Of a stretch of DNA of 64,000 bases, positions 50,332 to 59,634 are shown in pieces. A program made the translations under genes and the position numbers. How positions within the stretch are numbered: the first letter of the stretch is position 1; every line of letters begins with the position of its first letter. The notes under the pieces were generated by a model. The model was not told the origin of the DNA. It did not search any database and saw only the letters and a program-made list of their open reading frames with translations. The DNA is from Paeniglutamicibacter gangotriensis Lz1y (GTDB lineage Bacteria > Actinomycetota > Actinomycetes > Actinomycetales > Micrococcaceae): contig NZ_AOCK01000002.1 of NCBI RefSeq assembly GCF_000348945.1, positions 310,001-374,000 of the forward strand. Direction: 5' to 3'.

Positions 50332-52392
50332 TCAGTGGGTCAGGGTCCCGCAACCGGAGACTTCGAAGCCCTTGGCCGTGGCCGGGACATCGATAACCAG
50401 CCGTCCTGCGGTGAAATCGTTGGTGATCAGGTTCTTGAAGTCACCGGTGAAGTCGCTGTAGGTCGCCCAGTAACACGAGGATGAGCCCTTGCCGATGTAG
50501 CGCCCGGGCTTGATGTCGATCCCGACTCGGTAGGTGCCATCCTTGGTGATTTTGGAGGCCTTGGCCCCGCTGCTATTTACGGTGGTCCATTTCCCACAAC
50601 CGCTGGTCGTGAAGCCCTTGTCGCCGGAGACGATCCTGACGTAGGTGTTTGCCGTACCGAAGTAGTTGGCCTTGATCTGCTTGAAGCTGCCGCTGAATCC
50701 GCTGGTGCGGGCCCAATAGCAGCCCTTGCCGTTGCCGGTCGCCTTGTAGAGACCTGGATTGACGTCCTTACCCACGCGGTAGGTGCCGTTGTCGGACATG
50801 ACTGTCTTGACCGGGACCGGAATGGAGACGGCGCCGCTGGTGGCGGACTTGCTCTGGTAATTTTTCTTTTTGGCGGTGACCTTGACGCTGATCTTCTTAC
50901 CGTTATCCGACGCGGTGAGCTTGAAAGTGGATCGGGTGGCCTTGGAGATGGGTTTCCCGTTGCGCAGCCACTGGTAGGAATGCGACGTCGGCTTCGGGGA
51001 GTACGAACCGGTGGTGGCCTTCAGCGTACTGCCAGCCTTCTTGGTGCCGGAGACCTTGGGATTGAACATCACCGAGAAGGCGGGCTTGGCGATCTTGACG
51101 CTGTTCGAGTTCACGTTCAGCTTGGAATAGCCGGCACGGGTGAACGACATGCGGACCTGGTACTTTGCACCGACATCCTTGGATGAGAGCTTGTAGCTCT
51201 TTGTTGTCGCCTTGGAGATCTTCTTGCCGTTCTTGTACCACTGGTAGGTGGACTTCGAGGCTGCCGGTGCCTTGACCGAGGCCGAGATGGTGCTGCCGGA
51301 CCGGGCTGTGCCGGAAACCGTTAGCTTCGAACCGGTTTTCAGGATCCCGGCGGTGATCTTGCGTGCGGCCGAGACGCGTGTCGTGGTGGGATGGCCGCTT
51401 CGCTTGGCCGTGACGCGGACCTTGAGCGACTTGTTCAGGTCGGCGGCGGTGGTCGTGTGGCTCGATTTGGTGGCGCCCTTGATGACGGCATTGTTGCGGT
51501 ACCACTGGTAGCCAAACGTCGGAGGCGGTGCCCATTTGCGGGTCGAGACCTTGAGCGAATTGCCCACCCGGGCGGTTCCGGTGATCGTCGGGGTCGGTGC
51601 CGAGGTGAACCGTGCGGCGGCGATGGAACGCTCGACGGAAAATTTCTCGACCGTGGTGACGCCGGTGGCCGTGGCGCGGGTGCGGACCTTGATCTGCCGG
51701 CCCGCATCGGCGGCCACCAGGGTGTAGGTCTGCTTGGTTGCTCCGGGGACCGGGGTACCGTTGCGGTACCACTGGTAGGCGATCGACGCCTTCGGTGCCC
51801 AGGAGCCCGCCGAAGCGGTGAGCTTGTTGCCGGCCGTCGTCGTTCCGGAGAATGTGGGAGCAGGTGCCTTGGTGAACACGTTGGCCTTGACGTAGCCCAG
51901 GTCGAACTCGTCGACCCATGACTTCCCAAGAACGTCATCCATGTGGACGCGCACGACCAAGCGTTTGCCGATGGCCGAGACGGGAACGACGAACCGGCTG
52001 CCACCGACTATATCGGTGCCGAATTCCTCATCCTCCGCCCGCTGCACAGGCTGTTCGACGCCGTTGAGCAGCCATTCGATCTCGCTTGACCATGCTTTGA
52101 TCCAGCCCGCGGCCTCCGGCAGGATGGACATTCCCGCGGTGACGGTACCAGGCTTGGGGTATTCCGCCGGATTAACCTGCTCGGGTGCCTGCTCTGGTTC
52201 TTCTTCGTTGCAGAACTCGCTGGTCCAGCCGTGTTCACAGTCGTAATACGCATCAGTTGGCTGGGCTATGGCCGGCACCGCGGATACGCCCAGCGAGATT
52301 GTAAGCGCGGCGGCCGCCACGAGGCCGAGGACCCGGCGCAACATCGTGTGACGTGAAGTCAGATCCCCCGGACGTGCGAGCGTTTGGTGCAT
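50332..52392 (-). CDS. Secreted repeat protein with Ig-like domains and C-terminal Cys repeats
   Basis: The 686-residue protein has a signal peptide (LRRVLGLVAAAALTISLGVS, cleavage near AIA-Q at 43/44). After a spacer come four repeats of about 85 residues at about 142-480, each with YQWYRNG or YQWLRNG, then a TYTL/TFKL strand and KVRVTA-like ending; a weaker one precedes them (about 66-140). At the C-terminus are two 70-residue repeats (about 534-605 and 617-686) with DGTYRVG, PG.Y, CYWA, SGCG. The Ig-like repeats are common in actinobacterial surface proteins. No LPXTG or membrane anchor is seen, so it is released or bound through the terminal repeats. ATG 52392 follows GGGGGAAGC. Confidence 0.85.
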   Translation of the reverse strand: MHQTLARPGDLTSRHTMLRRVLGLVAAAALTISLGVSAVPAIAQPTDAYYDCEHGWTSEFCNEEEPEQAPEQVNPAEYPKPGTVTAGMSILPEAAGWIKAWSSEIEWLLNGVEQPVQRAEDEEFGTDIVGGSRFVVPVSAIGKRLVVRVHMDDVLGKSWVDEFDLGYVKANVFTKAPAPTFSGTTTAGNKLTASAGSWAPKASIAYQWYRNGTPVPGATKQTYTLVAADAGRQIKVRTRATATGVTTVEKFSVERSIAAARFTSAPTPTITGTARVGNSLKVSTRKWAPPPTFGYQWYRNNAVIKGATKSSHTTTAADLNKSLKVRVTAKRSGHPTTTRVSAARKITAGILKTGSKLTVSGTARSGSTISASVKAPAASKSTYQWYKNGKKISKATTKSYKLSSKDVGAKYQVRMSFTRAGYSKLNVNSNSVKIAKPAFSVMFNPKVSGTKKAGSTLKATTGSYSPKPTSHSYQWLRNGKPISKATRSTFKLTASDNGKKISVKVTAKKKNYQSKSATSGAVSIPVPVKTVMSDNGTYRVGKDVNPGLYKATGNGKGCYWARTSGFSGSFKQIKANYFGTANTYVRIVSGDKGFTTSGCGKWTTVNSSGAKASKITKDGTYRVGIDIKPGRYIGKGSSSCYWATYSDFTGDFKNLITNDFTAGRLVIDVPATAKGFEVSGCGTLTH

Positions 52393-52633
52393 GCTTCCCC
52401 CAGTGAAGTTTTCAAGTGCACCGTTCCATGGATTCTCCCGGAACGTGTGCGAGTTCCCTAAAGAGTATGTGCAAGATCCGATGCCTTGGAGTACTTGACG
52501 TGTCAGCCTCAATTGTTACCGAATCGCCCAGCCAGTGCGGAGATTCAGAACGTTGACCACGCGGTGGCCGAAGCCTTCCAGCAATACGGGTGGTCCATGG
52601 GGTCAATGGGGTCCGTAGTCGGGACAATCCGAC

Positions 52634-54526
52634 TCAGAAGAGCGGGGGTTGTTCGCCGAGCCAGTGGGCGTTGCGCCGCGGGATCTGTTCGGGGTCTTCG
52701 AACTGGGGCAGCACCACCCAGGGCACACCACTCTTCATCACGACCCGGATGTCTCCGTTGTCCACGGCGCGGTGCTCGGAGGTGCAGAACATGCCGAGGT
52801 TGGCCACACTCGTGGCTCCGCCCTCGGACCACGGTTCAATGTGGTGGAATTCGCAGTGTTCGGGCGGGACGGTGCAATGTGGTTTGAGGCAGCCGCGGTC
52901 GCGGGCTCGGATGGCTTGCTTCATGGACTCTGGCGGGTAGCGGCGCTCACGACCGTAGTCCAGGATCTCGCCCTCGCCGCCGAGCACGATCGGGATGCAG
53001 TCGAACTCGGCGAGTCGTTTGCGTACCTCGCTGACCGGAATTTCCAATCCGTGGGCGCTCCACCCCGCACCGCGCGCCATGCCCAGGAGCGTTTCGATGT
53101 TGATGTAGACAAAGAGCTTCGAAATCGGCAGTCCGGTGGCTCCCTTGGTTGACACCCGCGGGGAACGCATCAGATTGAGCAGGGTCTGCAGATGTCTTTG
53201 GGCGGGGGTGGGTTCCTCGAGTCCGGTGCCAAAGCTGGAACCGTTCTCCGTTCCGGGGATTCCGCTGGGCGGTGCGCCCTCATCGTCAAAGGTATCCGCG
53301 TTGGGCGGGCGATCAAACCAGTCCGGTCCTTCAGGGGGTACCGGGAACAAGGAGTCGTGGGCGGCTACGGGGTCGATGGTTGGGCTCGATGCGATATCCG
53401 GGCCGGTGTTGGCCTCTGGATTGACATCAGGATTCTTTGGGGTTGCTGGGGATGCGTTGGGGGAGGGGTCCGTCGTGGCTGCCGCTGCCTCCGGGACGGT
53501 CTCGGCTTCGGTGCCGGTGGTCGGTGAAGCATCGTCGGTTGGGGGAGCCTCCGTGGCGGGCTCGCTGCCGGTATCGGCGGCAGCGGAGGGAGTGCGGGGA
53601 GTAACCGTGGCGGCTTCGGCCATGGCGGCGCGATTGCCGGCAAGGGTGCGGGCGTTGTCGGAGGCGGCGAAGTGCGCCAGGAAGACCTCGGCGTCGATAT
53701 TCAACATGCACGCGCTGAAATACGTGAAGTGCCGGGTGCGTTTGGTGATCGATATTCCGGTCTTGTTGCGGACTTCCGCGGGTGTGGGCGCGGAGTCGAC
53801 GTCGTCGATCTCATCGGAGATCCGGTTGAAGAGTTTCGTGGTGTTTTTTGCGTCTCCGGCTGCAACCGACTCTGCAACGCGCGATTCGACCTGTTCGGTG
53901 AAGTCGGCTGCATCGTCTCGGGCTTCGATACCGGGGCGCAGCTTCTCCAACTTGCGCGCGGCGGCGGCCGTGGGACCGAGCCTGACCTTTCCATCGGCCA
54001 ATTGACCGGCGAGTTGTGGGTAGCGCGGTCCGCGGGGCATCCCGTGGGGATCCGTGCCTGGCAGCAGATCGTCGGCGGCCCGTAAACGCCTGTTGGCCTC
54101 GAAGTAGTCGATCCCCAGCATGCCGGCCAGACAATCTGCGGGGGACTTGAACTGCAGTCGCCCGGTGGGGACCGTGCGGGGGTCCTGCGGCAGCGTCGTC
54201 TGACCGGCTACGAAGGAGGCCGGATCCTCTGCCACGGTGCGCAGGGCGGTGAGGACATCGGCGGGAAGCTCATGGATCAAGGTGGCTCGGGCGAGCTGGG
54301 CGACCTTGAGCTGCGCGATTTCCAGGGCTTGGGCGGCGTGCTCGACGGTGATCGCGGTGAGCACGGCCCGGGTGGGGGAGTTGGTGTGCGTCGAGAGGCG
54401 GGCGACTAGTTCATCGACCTGGTGAAAAGTCTCGATGAGTGCGCGCAGTTCATCGTCCGGGGTGGGTTGATACCTCGTATCGTCGCTGTGGCCAGCGAGG
54501 GTGTTGATGAACGCGTCGGTCTGCAT
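52634..54526 (-). CDS. DUF222/13E12-type HNH endonuclease domain protein
   Basis: This 630-residue protein has an N-terminal DUF222 helical region (VDELVARLSTHTNSPTRAVL; ADCLAGMLGIDYFEANRRLR), a long linker rich in Pro, Thr, Ser and Ala in the middle, and an HNH nuclease domain at about 540-590 (DRGCLKPHCTVPPEHCEFHH, with IEPWSEGGATSVANLGMFC next). The zinc cysteines and the catalytic histidine pair are intact. Such proteins are abundant in actinobacteria and often multi-copy; their role is unproven. The start is ATG 54526 with GAGG upstream. Confidence 0.9.
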   Translation of the reverse strand: MQTDAFINTLAGHSDDTRYQPTPDDELRALIETFHQVDELVARLSTHTNSPTRAVLTAITVEHAAQALEIAQLKVAQLARATLIHELPADVLTALRTVAEDPASFVAGQTTLPQDPRTVPTGRLQFKSPADCLAGMLGIDYFEANRRLRAADDLLPGTDPHGMPRGPRYPQLAGQLADGKVRLGPTAAAARKLEKLRPGIEARDDAADFTEQVESRVAESVAAGDAKNTTKLFNRISDEIDDVDSAPTPAEVRNKTGISITKRTRHFTYFSACMLNIDAEVFLAHFAASDNARTLAGNRAAMAEAATVTPRTPSAAADTGSEPATEAPPTDDASPTTGTEAETVPEAAAATTDPSPNASPATPKNPDVNPEANTGPDIASSPTIDPVAAHDSLFPVPPEGPDWFDRPPNADTFDDEGAPPSGIPGTENGSSFGTGLEEPTPAQRHLQTLLNLMRSPRVSTKGATGLPISKLFVYINIETLLGMARGAGWSAHGLEIPVSEVRKRLAEFDCIPIVLGGEGEILDYGRERRYPPESMKQAIRARDRGCLKPHCTVPPEHCEFHHIEPWSEGGATSVANLGMFCTSEHRAVDNGDIRVVMKSGVPWVVLPQFEDPEQIPRRNAHWLGEQPPLF

Positions 54527-54749
54527 GCCTCAAGTGTGCACGCGCCCGGAGTTCGGGCGGGGTTCGCTGCGCGGGGTTGTGGACAACCCCCGCAAGGCTC
54601 CCGCGCGCAGGGGCTGCCCAACAGCCTTCCGGCTCGCGTGCGTGCGTACGCGTGAGTGCATGCGCGCGAGCGAGGGAGCCGGGATATGGGCATTTACGCA
54701 CCGGGACGCCTGAGCCCGAGGCGTTAGCTGACGGGGGACGATGTTGGAT

Positions 54750-54869
54750 GTCGGGACCGGTACCGTGACAGGTTCGCGTGGGTTGCCTGCCCGAACGTTT
54801 TGCCACCTTCGGCCTGCGGTGCGCAACGTCGGCGGGTAGAGCCACAGTGGCATCTCGAGCGGTCCCGAC
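54750..54869 (-). ncRNA. Structured element, copy 1 (candidate RNA)
   Basis: On the minus strand the element is bounded by GTCGGGACC (54869-54861) and GGTCCCGAC (54758-54750), a perfect closing helix. Inside are a GCCA/TGGC hairpin, a second hairpin with GCGCACC and GGTGGC arms within CCGACGTT/AACGTTCGG, and a conserved AGGCAACC...CGAACCTGTC hairpin followed by CGGTACCGG. Copy 2 at 55536-55658 shares these blocks with changes mostly in loops. It lies after the FMN-protein gene and 223 bases before the HNH gene. Confidence 0.5.
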
Positions 54870-54981
54870 ACCCCTGACGCTACTCCTGCGGCCGCGCCTG
54901 TCCATGGTTCCGGCACAGGATTTCGGGCGTTTTGGTGGAATCCATCCGCGTGGGAGGTCCATGCCGCGCCCCGGGACCTGG

Positions 54982-55434
54982 CTACCCGTGGCGCATGTGC
55001 TTCCACCAGGTCAGGGGGTCGGCCACCTTGAAGCGCCGACCGGTCATCGAGGTCGGCACGATGCGGACAAATTGGTCCTTGGGGCCCGATTCCCAGGGGA
55101 AGAGCATGAGGTTGAAGGAGTCGAGGGTTTCCTCGATGCCGCCGAAGAGTTCGGCCTCGCCCTGGATCATCACGGACCAAGCGACGCCGGTCTCTTGGTT
55201 CACCCCGTCGGCCTGGAAGGCGACCCGGGGCTGGGCTCGCAGGGTGGCCAGTTTGGTCCCTTCCCCGGTGCGGAAGACCACCGTGCCGTGGTCGATGGTG
55301 AAATTGACCGGGAAAATCTGCGGCATGTCATTGCTGCTGACGGCCAAGTGGCCCACAGACACGGCACGCAGCAGTTCCAGGCACTGGTGGGATTCAAGTT
55401 TCTCGACGTCCGTGTGGGTCTGGTTCTCGTCCAT
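54982..55434 (-). CDS. Pyridoxamine 5'-phosphate oxidase-like FMN-binding protein
   Basis: This 150-residue protein has the split-barrel flavin fold: HQCLELLRAVSVGHLAVSSN, then MPQIFPVNFTIDHGTVVFRT and EGTKLATLRAQPRVAFQADG, the usual order of the PPOX family. It ends with MTGRRFKV. Members are nitroreductase-, haem- or F420-linked; the exact role is not clear. ATG 55434 begins MDENQTHTDVEKL; there is no clear ribosome-binding site. One copy of the structured element lies 101 bases upstream and the other 112 bases downstream of the gene. Confidence 0.85.
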   Translation of the reverse strand: MDENQTHTDVEKLESHQCLELLRAVSVGHLAVSSNDMPQIFPVNFTIDHGTVVFRTGEGTKLATLRAQPRVAFQADGVNQETGVAWSVMIQGEAELFGGIEETLDSFNLMLFPWESGPKDQFVRIVPTSMTGRRFKVADPLTWWKHMRHG

Positions 55435-55535
55435 GACTTGAGCGTACTGCTGCGGAGCGGGGGTTGCCAGAGTAGCGCGTGATCCAAGAGGAACGACCGT
55501 GGACGCGAGGGTTGGCTGGTGGGAAGAAAGCTGAC

Positions 55536-55658
55536 GTCGGGGCCGATACCGAGACAGGTTTTCGCAGGTTGCCTCCGTGAACGCCGTGCCACCGATCGTG
55601 CTTGGTGGCGGGATATTTCGGGCCGTAGAGCTGCAGTGTCTTCCTGTAGGGTCCCGAC
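55536..55658 (-). ncRNA. Structured element, copy 2 (candidate RNA)
   Basis: On the minus strand the element runs from GTCGGGACC (55658-55650 as GGTCCCGAC on plus) to GGCCCCGAC (55544-55536). It has the same layout as copy 1: closing helix, ACACTG..GCTCTAC block, a hairpin with perfect GCCACC/GGTGGC arms, AGGCAACC...CGAA.ACCTGTC and CGGTA.CGG. It ends 101 bases before the FMN-protein start, so a leader or regulatory RNA is plausible; a decayed repeat element cannot be ruled out. Confidence 0.5.
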
Positions 55659-55784
55659 GCTCTTGAAGATACTCGTTGCAGTCCATGGAGCCAACGCCTG
55701 GGGCCCATCGGATACCGAAGCGGCGGGATGCTTCACGGGCTCCTGCCGATGGTCCCGGGTTCGGTGGGACCTCGAGGCAGGGGA

Positions 55785-55997
55785 TCAAAGCCGTGGAACT
55801 GGTTCGCCGGACTCGGCAAGATCGAGAAGCACAGCCGAAACGAGCCGGCGGATTCCGGCACGGGCACGGAACCGGTCGGAATCGAGCCACGACAACGACG
55901 GGAATTGCGCCACGGAGGCGACGAATTCGCCGTCGGCGGGCGACCAGCGAACCGAGTAACGGTAGCGTGCTGCCTGGGTTTGCTCGGGGGTGGCCAT
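55785..55997 (-). CDS. HicB-like N-terminal domain protein, truncated
   Basis: The 70-residue product begins MATPEQTQAARYRYSVRWSP and continues DGEFVASVAQFPSLSWLDSD with GIRRLVSAVLLDLAESGEPV, which is the HicB-type pseudo-nuclease fold. Full HicB antitoxins of this type go on with a ribbon-helix-helix DNA-binding domain after the GEP.P motif, but here a stop follows PRL. No HicA toxin gene is next to it. AGGAACAACGAG precedes ATG 55997. It may be a decayed antitoxin or an orphan. Confidence 0.65.
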   Translation of the reverse strand: MATPEQTQAARYRYSVRWSPADGEFVASVAQFPSLSWLDSDRFRARAGIRRLVSAVLLDLAESGEPVPRL

Positions 55998-56301
55998 CTC
56001 GTTGTTCCTGCTCCGGTTGTCCGAAAGGTTTGGTCGCATGGATCGCCTAAGCGAAGGTGCTGATCTACACTGGTGCGCTCTCACCACGATGCCACCAAGT
56101 CTCTGGTTGGCCAAGGACCGGAACATCGCACCGGGTTTGGCTGTTGGTGCCGTGGCGATCGTGGGCTGGGGAATGTACTGGGTCGCCGGGCCCGGAAATC
56201 AGCTTTTGGTCAAAACTAGGGGCCGCAGCCTGCCGGAAATCTGCTCGGCGGGCTGCGGCCCCTGGTTGTTAGTTCATCCAGTGCTGGACGTGGGAATCGG
56301 G
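55998..56301. other. Intergenic, with the RND-gene terminator
   Basis: No gene is supported here. The right part holds the terminator at 56219-56262; the left part should hold the promoter of the HicB-like gene. A plus-strand frame through the region has a hydrophobic patch (GLAVGAVAIVGWGMYWVAG) but no start signal, so I do not call it. Confidence 0.45.
56219..56262 (-). terminator. Terminator of the RND transporter gene
   Basis: GGGGCCGCAGCCTGCCG (56219-56235) pairs with CGGCGGGCTGCGGCCCC (56246-56262) with a single G-U type mismatch. On the minus strand it is followed by CTAGTTTTG. Confidence 0.8.
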
Positions 56302-59300
56302 CTAGCGCTTATCGCCCTGCTCGCCCTCGATTTCCTTGCGTTCGCGCCGGGTCAGCGGGATCTGCCCGGTGGCCGGGTTGATCAGCGTCTCGGGTTTCTC
56401 AGAGGCCGTCGTTCCACCGGTGGAAGCCGAGGAAGAAGCGCTGGCACCGGAAATCGGGCTTGCCGTCACCTTGGGTGCGCCATGCTCGGCCGGCAGCTCC
56501 AGACGGGCTCCGGCGACGGCCATGAACTCCTCGGTGACGGGGTGGTGCCGGGAGGCCCGCCTGTCGGCGGTGCGCTCCTTGGCGCCCTCCACCAGGTGGT
56601 AGAGCACCGGAACCAGGATCAGCGTCAGCGCCGTGGAGGAGACCAGCCCGCCGATGACCACCACTGCCAGTGGCTTGGAGATGAATCCTCCTCCGCCGGT
56701 GAGCCCCAGGGCCATCGGCACCAGAGCGAAGATCGTGGCCAGCGCAGTCATCAGGATCGGGCGCAGGCGCTGCCTGGCCCCGTGGTAGATCGCATCGGCC
56801 AGACTCATCGCCGGATGGCCGTCGCGCGGCACCCTGTACTGGTTGATCAAGTCGATGAGCACGATCGCGTTGGTCACCACGATGCCCACCAGCATCAGCA
56901 TGCCGATCAGTGAGGGCAGGCCCAACGGGACGCCGGTCAGCAGCAGCAGCCCGATGGCGCCGGTGGCGGCAAAGGGGATGGAAACCAGCAGGATCAGCGG
57001 CTGCACCAGTGACTTGAAGGTCGCCACCATCACCACGTAGACGATGGCGATGGCAGCCAGCAGCGCCAGATAGAGCTGGGCGAAGGACTCTGCCTGTTCG
57101 GTGGCGGCGCCGCCGAGTTCTGCCGTCGCCCCATCAGGCAGTTCCAGCGCATCAAGGCGCTTGGTGACTTCCGTGGAGACCGAGCCCAGATCGTTTTCGC
57201 CCGGGGTGATGGAGACCGTGGCGATCCGCTCCCCGTTGGAGGAGGTGATGGTGGCCGGGGATTCGGAACGTTCGATCTTCGCCACGTCGCGCAGCTTCAC
57301 CATCCCGTTGGCGGTGGGTAGCTGCAGGTCACGCAACTGGTTCAGATTGGTCAGGTCGGTGCCCTTGCCGATGCTCACCGGGTAGTCGGTGTAGCCCAGC
57401 CGGAGGGTCCCGGCGGGGACAGGGGTCAAGGTCCCGGCGGTCAACGCGCCGATTTGTGCCTCGGAGAGCCCGGCCCTGGCCGCTTTGGTCTTGTTGACTT
57501 CGATGGAGACCTGCGGGCGTGCAGCCGAAAGGTTGTCGCTGAGACCGGTGGCGCCTTCGATGTCGGTCATGGCCTCGAGGGTGGCTTCGGTGGCTTCGGT
57601 CAGCAGCTCGGGGGTCGGGGCACCAATCTGCACCGTCACATCCGAGGATCCGCCCATGCCGCCCTCGGAGGAAGACACGGTGATCTCCGAGTCCTGGGCC
57701 AGGGGCTTGACCGCCTCACGGGCAGCAGCCTGGATGGCTTCCTGATCGGCATCGGCGTCGGTCATCACGGTGAAGGAGGCGGTGTCGGTGCCGCCGGCCA
57801 TGAACGAGGAGAAGCCGCCCGAGGGATTGCCCGCGGTCAGCTGCACATCAATGACCCCGTCGAGGTCGCGCAGCTTCTTTTCTACCGGGGTGGCCTGTTT
57901 CAACGTGGTTTCCAAGGAGGAGCCGGCCGGCAGCTTCTGGGACACGGAGAAGGTGTTTTGCCCGGTGCCGCCCAGTAGGTTGGTGGGCACCATCGGGACC
58001 ATGATCGCGGTGATCCCCAGCAGGGCCAGGGCCGCGAGCAGCGTGATCACCGGGTGCTTCTGGGTGCCCTTGAGGATGGGGGAGTAGCCGCGCTGCAACC
58101 AGGAGGAAGCTTCCTTTTTCTCGGCCGCCGCGCGGGCTTGGCTCGCGTCGAGGGCACCGGGCTTGGTGTGGCCCAGGAACCAGTAGGCCAGCACCGGAAC
58201 GATGGTCAGCGAGACCAGCAGCGAGGCGAGCAGAGCGATGGTGACGGTCAGTGCGAAGGGGCGGAAGAGTTCCCCGGCCATGCCGCCGACCAGTGCCACC
58301 GGCAGGAACACCGCCACGGTGGTCAGGGTCGCGGCAGTCACCGCGGTGGCTACTTCGCGCACCGCGGTGAGGATGGCCTTGGATTTTTCCTCGCCGTAGG
58401 TCAGGTGGCGTTTGATGTTTTCGATGACCACGATGGAGTCATCGACCACTCGGCCAATGGAAATGGTCAGCGCGCCCAGGGTGAGCATGTTCAGCGAGTA
58501 CCCACCGGTGCGTAGCCCGATGAAGGTCACCAGCAAGGACAGTGGGATGGAGATCGCGGTGACCAGGGTGGAGCGCACCGAGAGCAAGAAGATCAGGATC
58601 ACGACCACGGCGAAGCCCAGGCCCAGCAGGCCTTCGACGGTCAGATCGTGGATGGATTGCTCGATGAACGGGGCCTGGTCGAAGACCGTGGTGAATTGGG
58701 CATCGGCACCGAGTTGCTCGGCCAGCGCCGGAAGCTCGGCGGCCACCGCATGGGAGATGGCCACGGTGTCCCCGGCGGGCTTCTTGGTCACCGAAACGGC
58801 CAGGGTTTCGGCGCCGTTGGTGCGGGTGATGGAGGTGGCCGGATCATCGGTCATCGCCACATCTGCCAGCTGGGAGAGGTCGTACACGCCGGTGGAACCG
58901 CGCACCGGCAGGGACTTCACGGCGTTGAGCGAGTCGATGAGCGATCCGGAGGTCACCGGCAGGTCCAGGCCGTCGGTGTCCAGGCGGCCCACGGGCATCA
59001 GCCCGGAGCCCTCCTCGATGACGGTTTTGAGGTCCTGGACGCTCAGACCCTCGGCAGCCAGGGTTTCGTTGTCCGGAAGTACCGAAATGTGCTGGGAGGT
59101 ACCTCCCGAGACATCTGCGGTGCGCACACCGTCGAGCTTTTGCAGCTTGGGTAGCACCAGGCGTTCAACATCGGCACGCAGGGCGTTGAGATCTTCACCG
59201 CCGGAGACGGCCAGGTAGACGATGGGGAAGTCGGAGATGGAGCCGGCAAACGCGGAGGGGTCAACGTCCTCGGGCAGTGTGGACTTGGCGTTGGAGATGG

Positions 59301-59634
59301 CCTTGTCGACCTGGGCCCTGGCACGATCGAGGTCGGTACCGTAGGCGAAGGACAGCGAGATCGTGGTGAACCCGGTCTGCGAGGTCGAAGACGAGGACTC
59401 GAGGCCCTCGACCGCCTGCAGCGCGCCCTCGAGCGGCTGGGCGACCTGCTTGTCGATGACTTCGGGGGATGCCCCGGACTGGGAGGCGACCACGGAGATC
59501 TGCGGGAACTCGAGGGCAGGAATGAGTTCCTGTTTGAGTTGCCCCATCGTGATCACGCCAAAGATCGCCACGAAGACGGTGATCAAGGCGATGAGGGCGC
59601 GGTTGCCCAAGGAAAGTGCGGCCAGCCGGTGCAT
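56302..59634 (-). CDS. RND-family efflux permease (HAE1/AcrB-like)
   Basis: This 1110-residue transporter is an RND permease of the AcrB/MdtB/SwrC type. It starts MHRLAALSLGNRALIALITV, has the porter region with FPQISVVASQSGASPEVIDK, helix 4 region GRVVDDSIVVIENIKRHL with the proton-relay acidic pair, and a second half with LIGMLMLVGIVVTNAIVLID and MTALATIFALVPMAL. A C-terminal tail is rich in Ser/Thr/Ala. Such proteins in Gram-positives export lipids, peptides or drugs without an outer-membrane channel. ATG 59634 has AGGATGGCAG in front; the frame continues upstream but overlaps another gene. Confidence 0.92.
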   Translation of the reverse strand: MHRLAALSLGNRALIALITVFVAIFGVITMGQLKQELIPALEFPQISVVASQSGASPEVIDKQVAQPLEGALQAVEGLESSSSTSQTGFTTISLSFAYGTDLDRARAQVDKAISNAKSTLPEDVDPSAFAGSISDFPIVYLAVSGGEDLNALRADVERLVLPKLQKLDGVRTADVSGGTSQHISVLPDNETLAAEGLSVQDLKTVIEEGSGLMPVGRLDTDGLDLPVTSGSLIDSLNAVKSLPVRGSTGVYDLSQLADVAMTDDPATSITRTNGAETLAVSVTKKPAGDTVAISHAVAAELPALAEQLGADAQFTTVFDQAPFIEQSIHDLTVEGLLGLGFAVVVILIFLLSVRSTLVTAISIPLSLLVTFIGLRTGGYSLNMLTLGALTISIGRVVDDSIVVIENIKRHLTYGEEKSKAILTAVREVATAVTAATLTTVAVFLPVALVGGMAGELFRPFALTVTIALLASLLVSLTIVPVLAYWFLGHTKPGALDASQARAAAEKKEASSWLQRGYSPILKGTQKHPVITLLAALALLGITAIMVPMVPTNLLGGTGQNTFSVSQKLPAGSSLETTLKQATPVEKKLRDLDGVIDVQLTAGNPSGGFSSFMAGGTDTASFTVMTDADADQEAIQAAAREAVKPLAQDSEITVSSSEGGMGGSSDVTVQIGAPTPELLTEATEATLEAMTDIEGATGLSDNLSAARPQVSIEVNKTKAARAGLSEAQIGALTAGTLTPVPAGTLRLGYTDYPVSIGKGTDLTNLNQLRDLQLPTANGMVKLRDVAKIERSESPATITSSNGERIATVSITPGENDLGSVSTEVTKRLDALELPDGATAELGGAATEQAESFAQLYLALLAAIAIVYVVMVATFKSLVQPLILLVSIPFAATGAIGLLLLTGVPLGLPSLIGMLMLVGIVVTNAIVLIDLINQYRVPRDGHPAMSLADAIYHGARQRLRPILMTALATIFALVPMALGLTGGGGFISKPLAVVVIGGLVSSTALTLILVPVLYHLVEGAKERTADRRASRHHPVTEEFMAVAGARLELPAEHGAPKVTASPISGASASSSASTGGTTASEKPETLINPATGQIPLTRRERKEIEGEQGDKR

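Noticed and set aside
54750-55658. T-box, cobalamin, SAM-IV, ZTP or ydaO riboswitch as explanation of the two-copy element
   Set aside because: Single short strings (GGTGGCA, GGCAACC) recall these classes, but their full conserved cores are not present as I remember them. An Rfam scan would decide.
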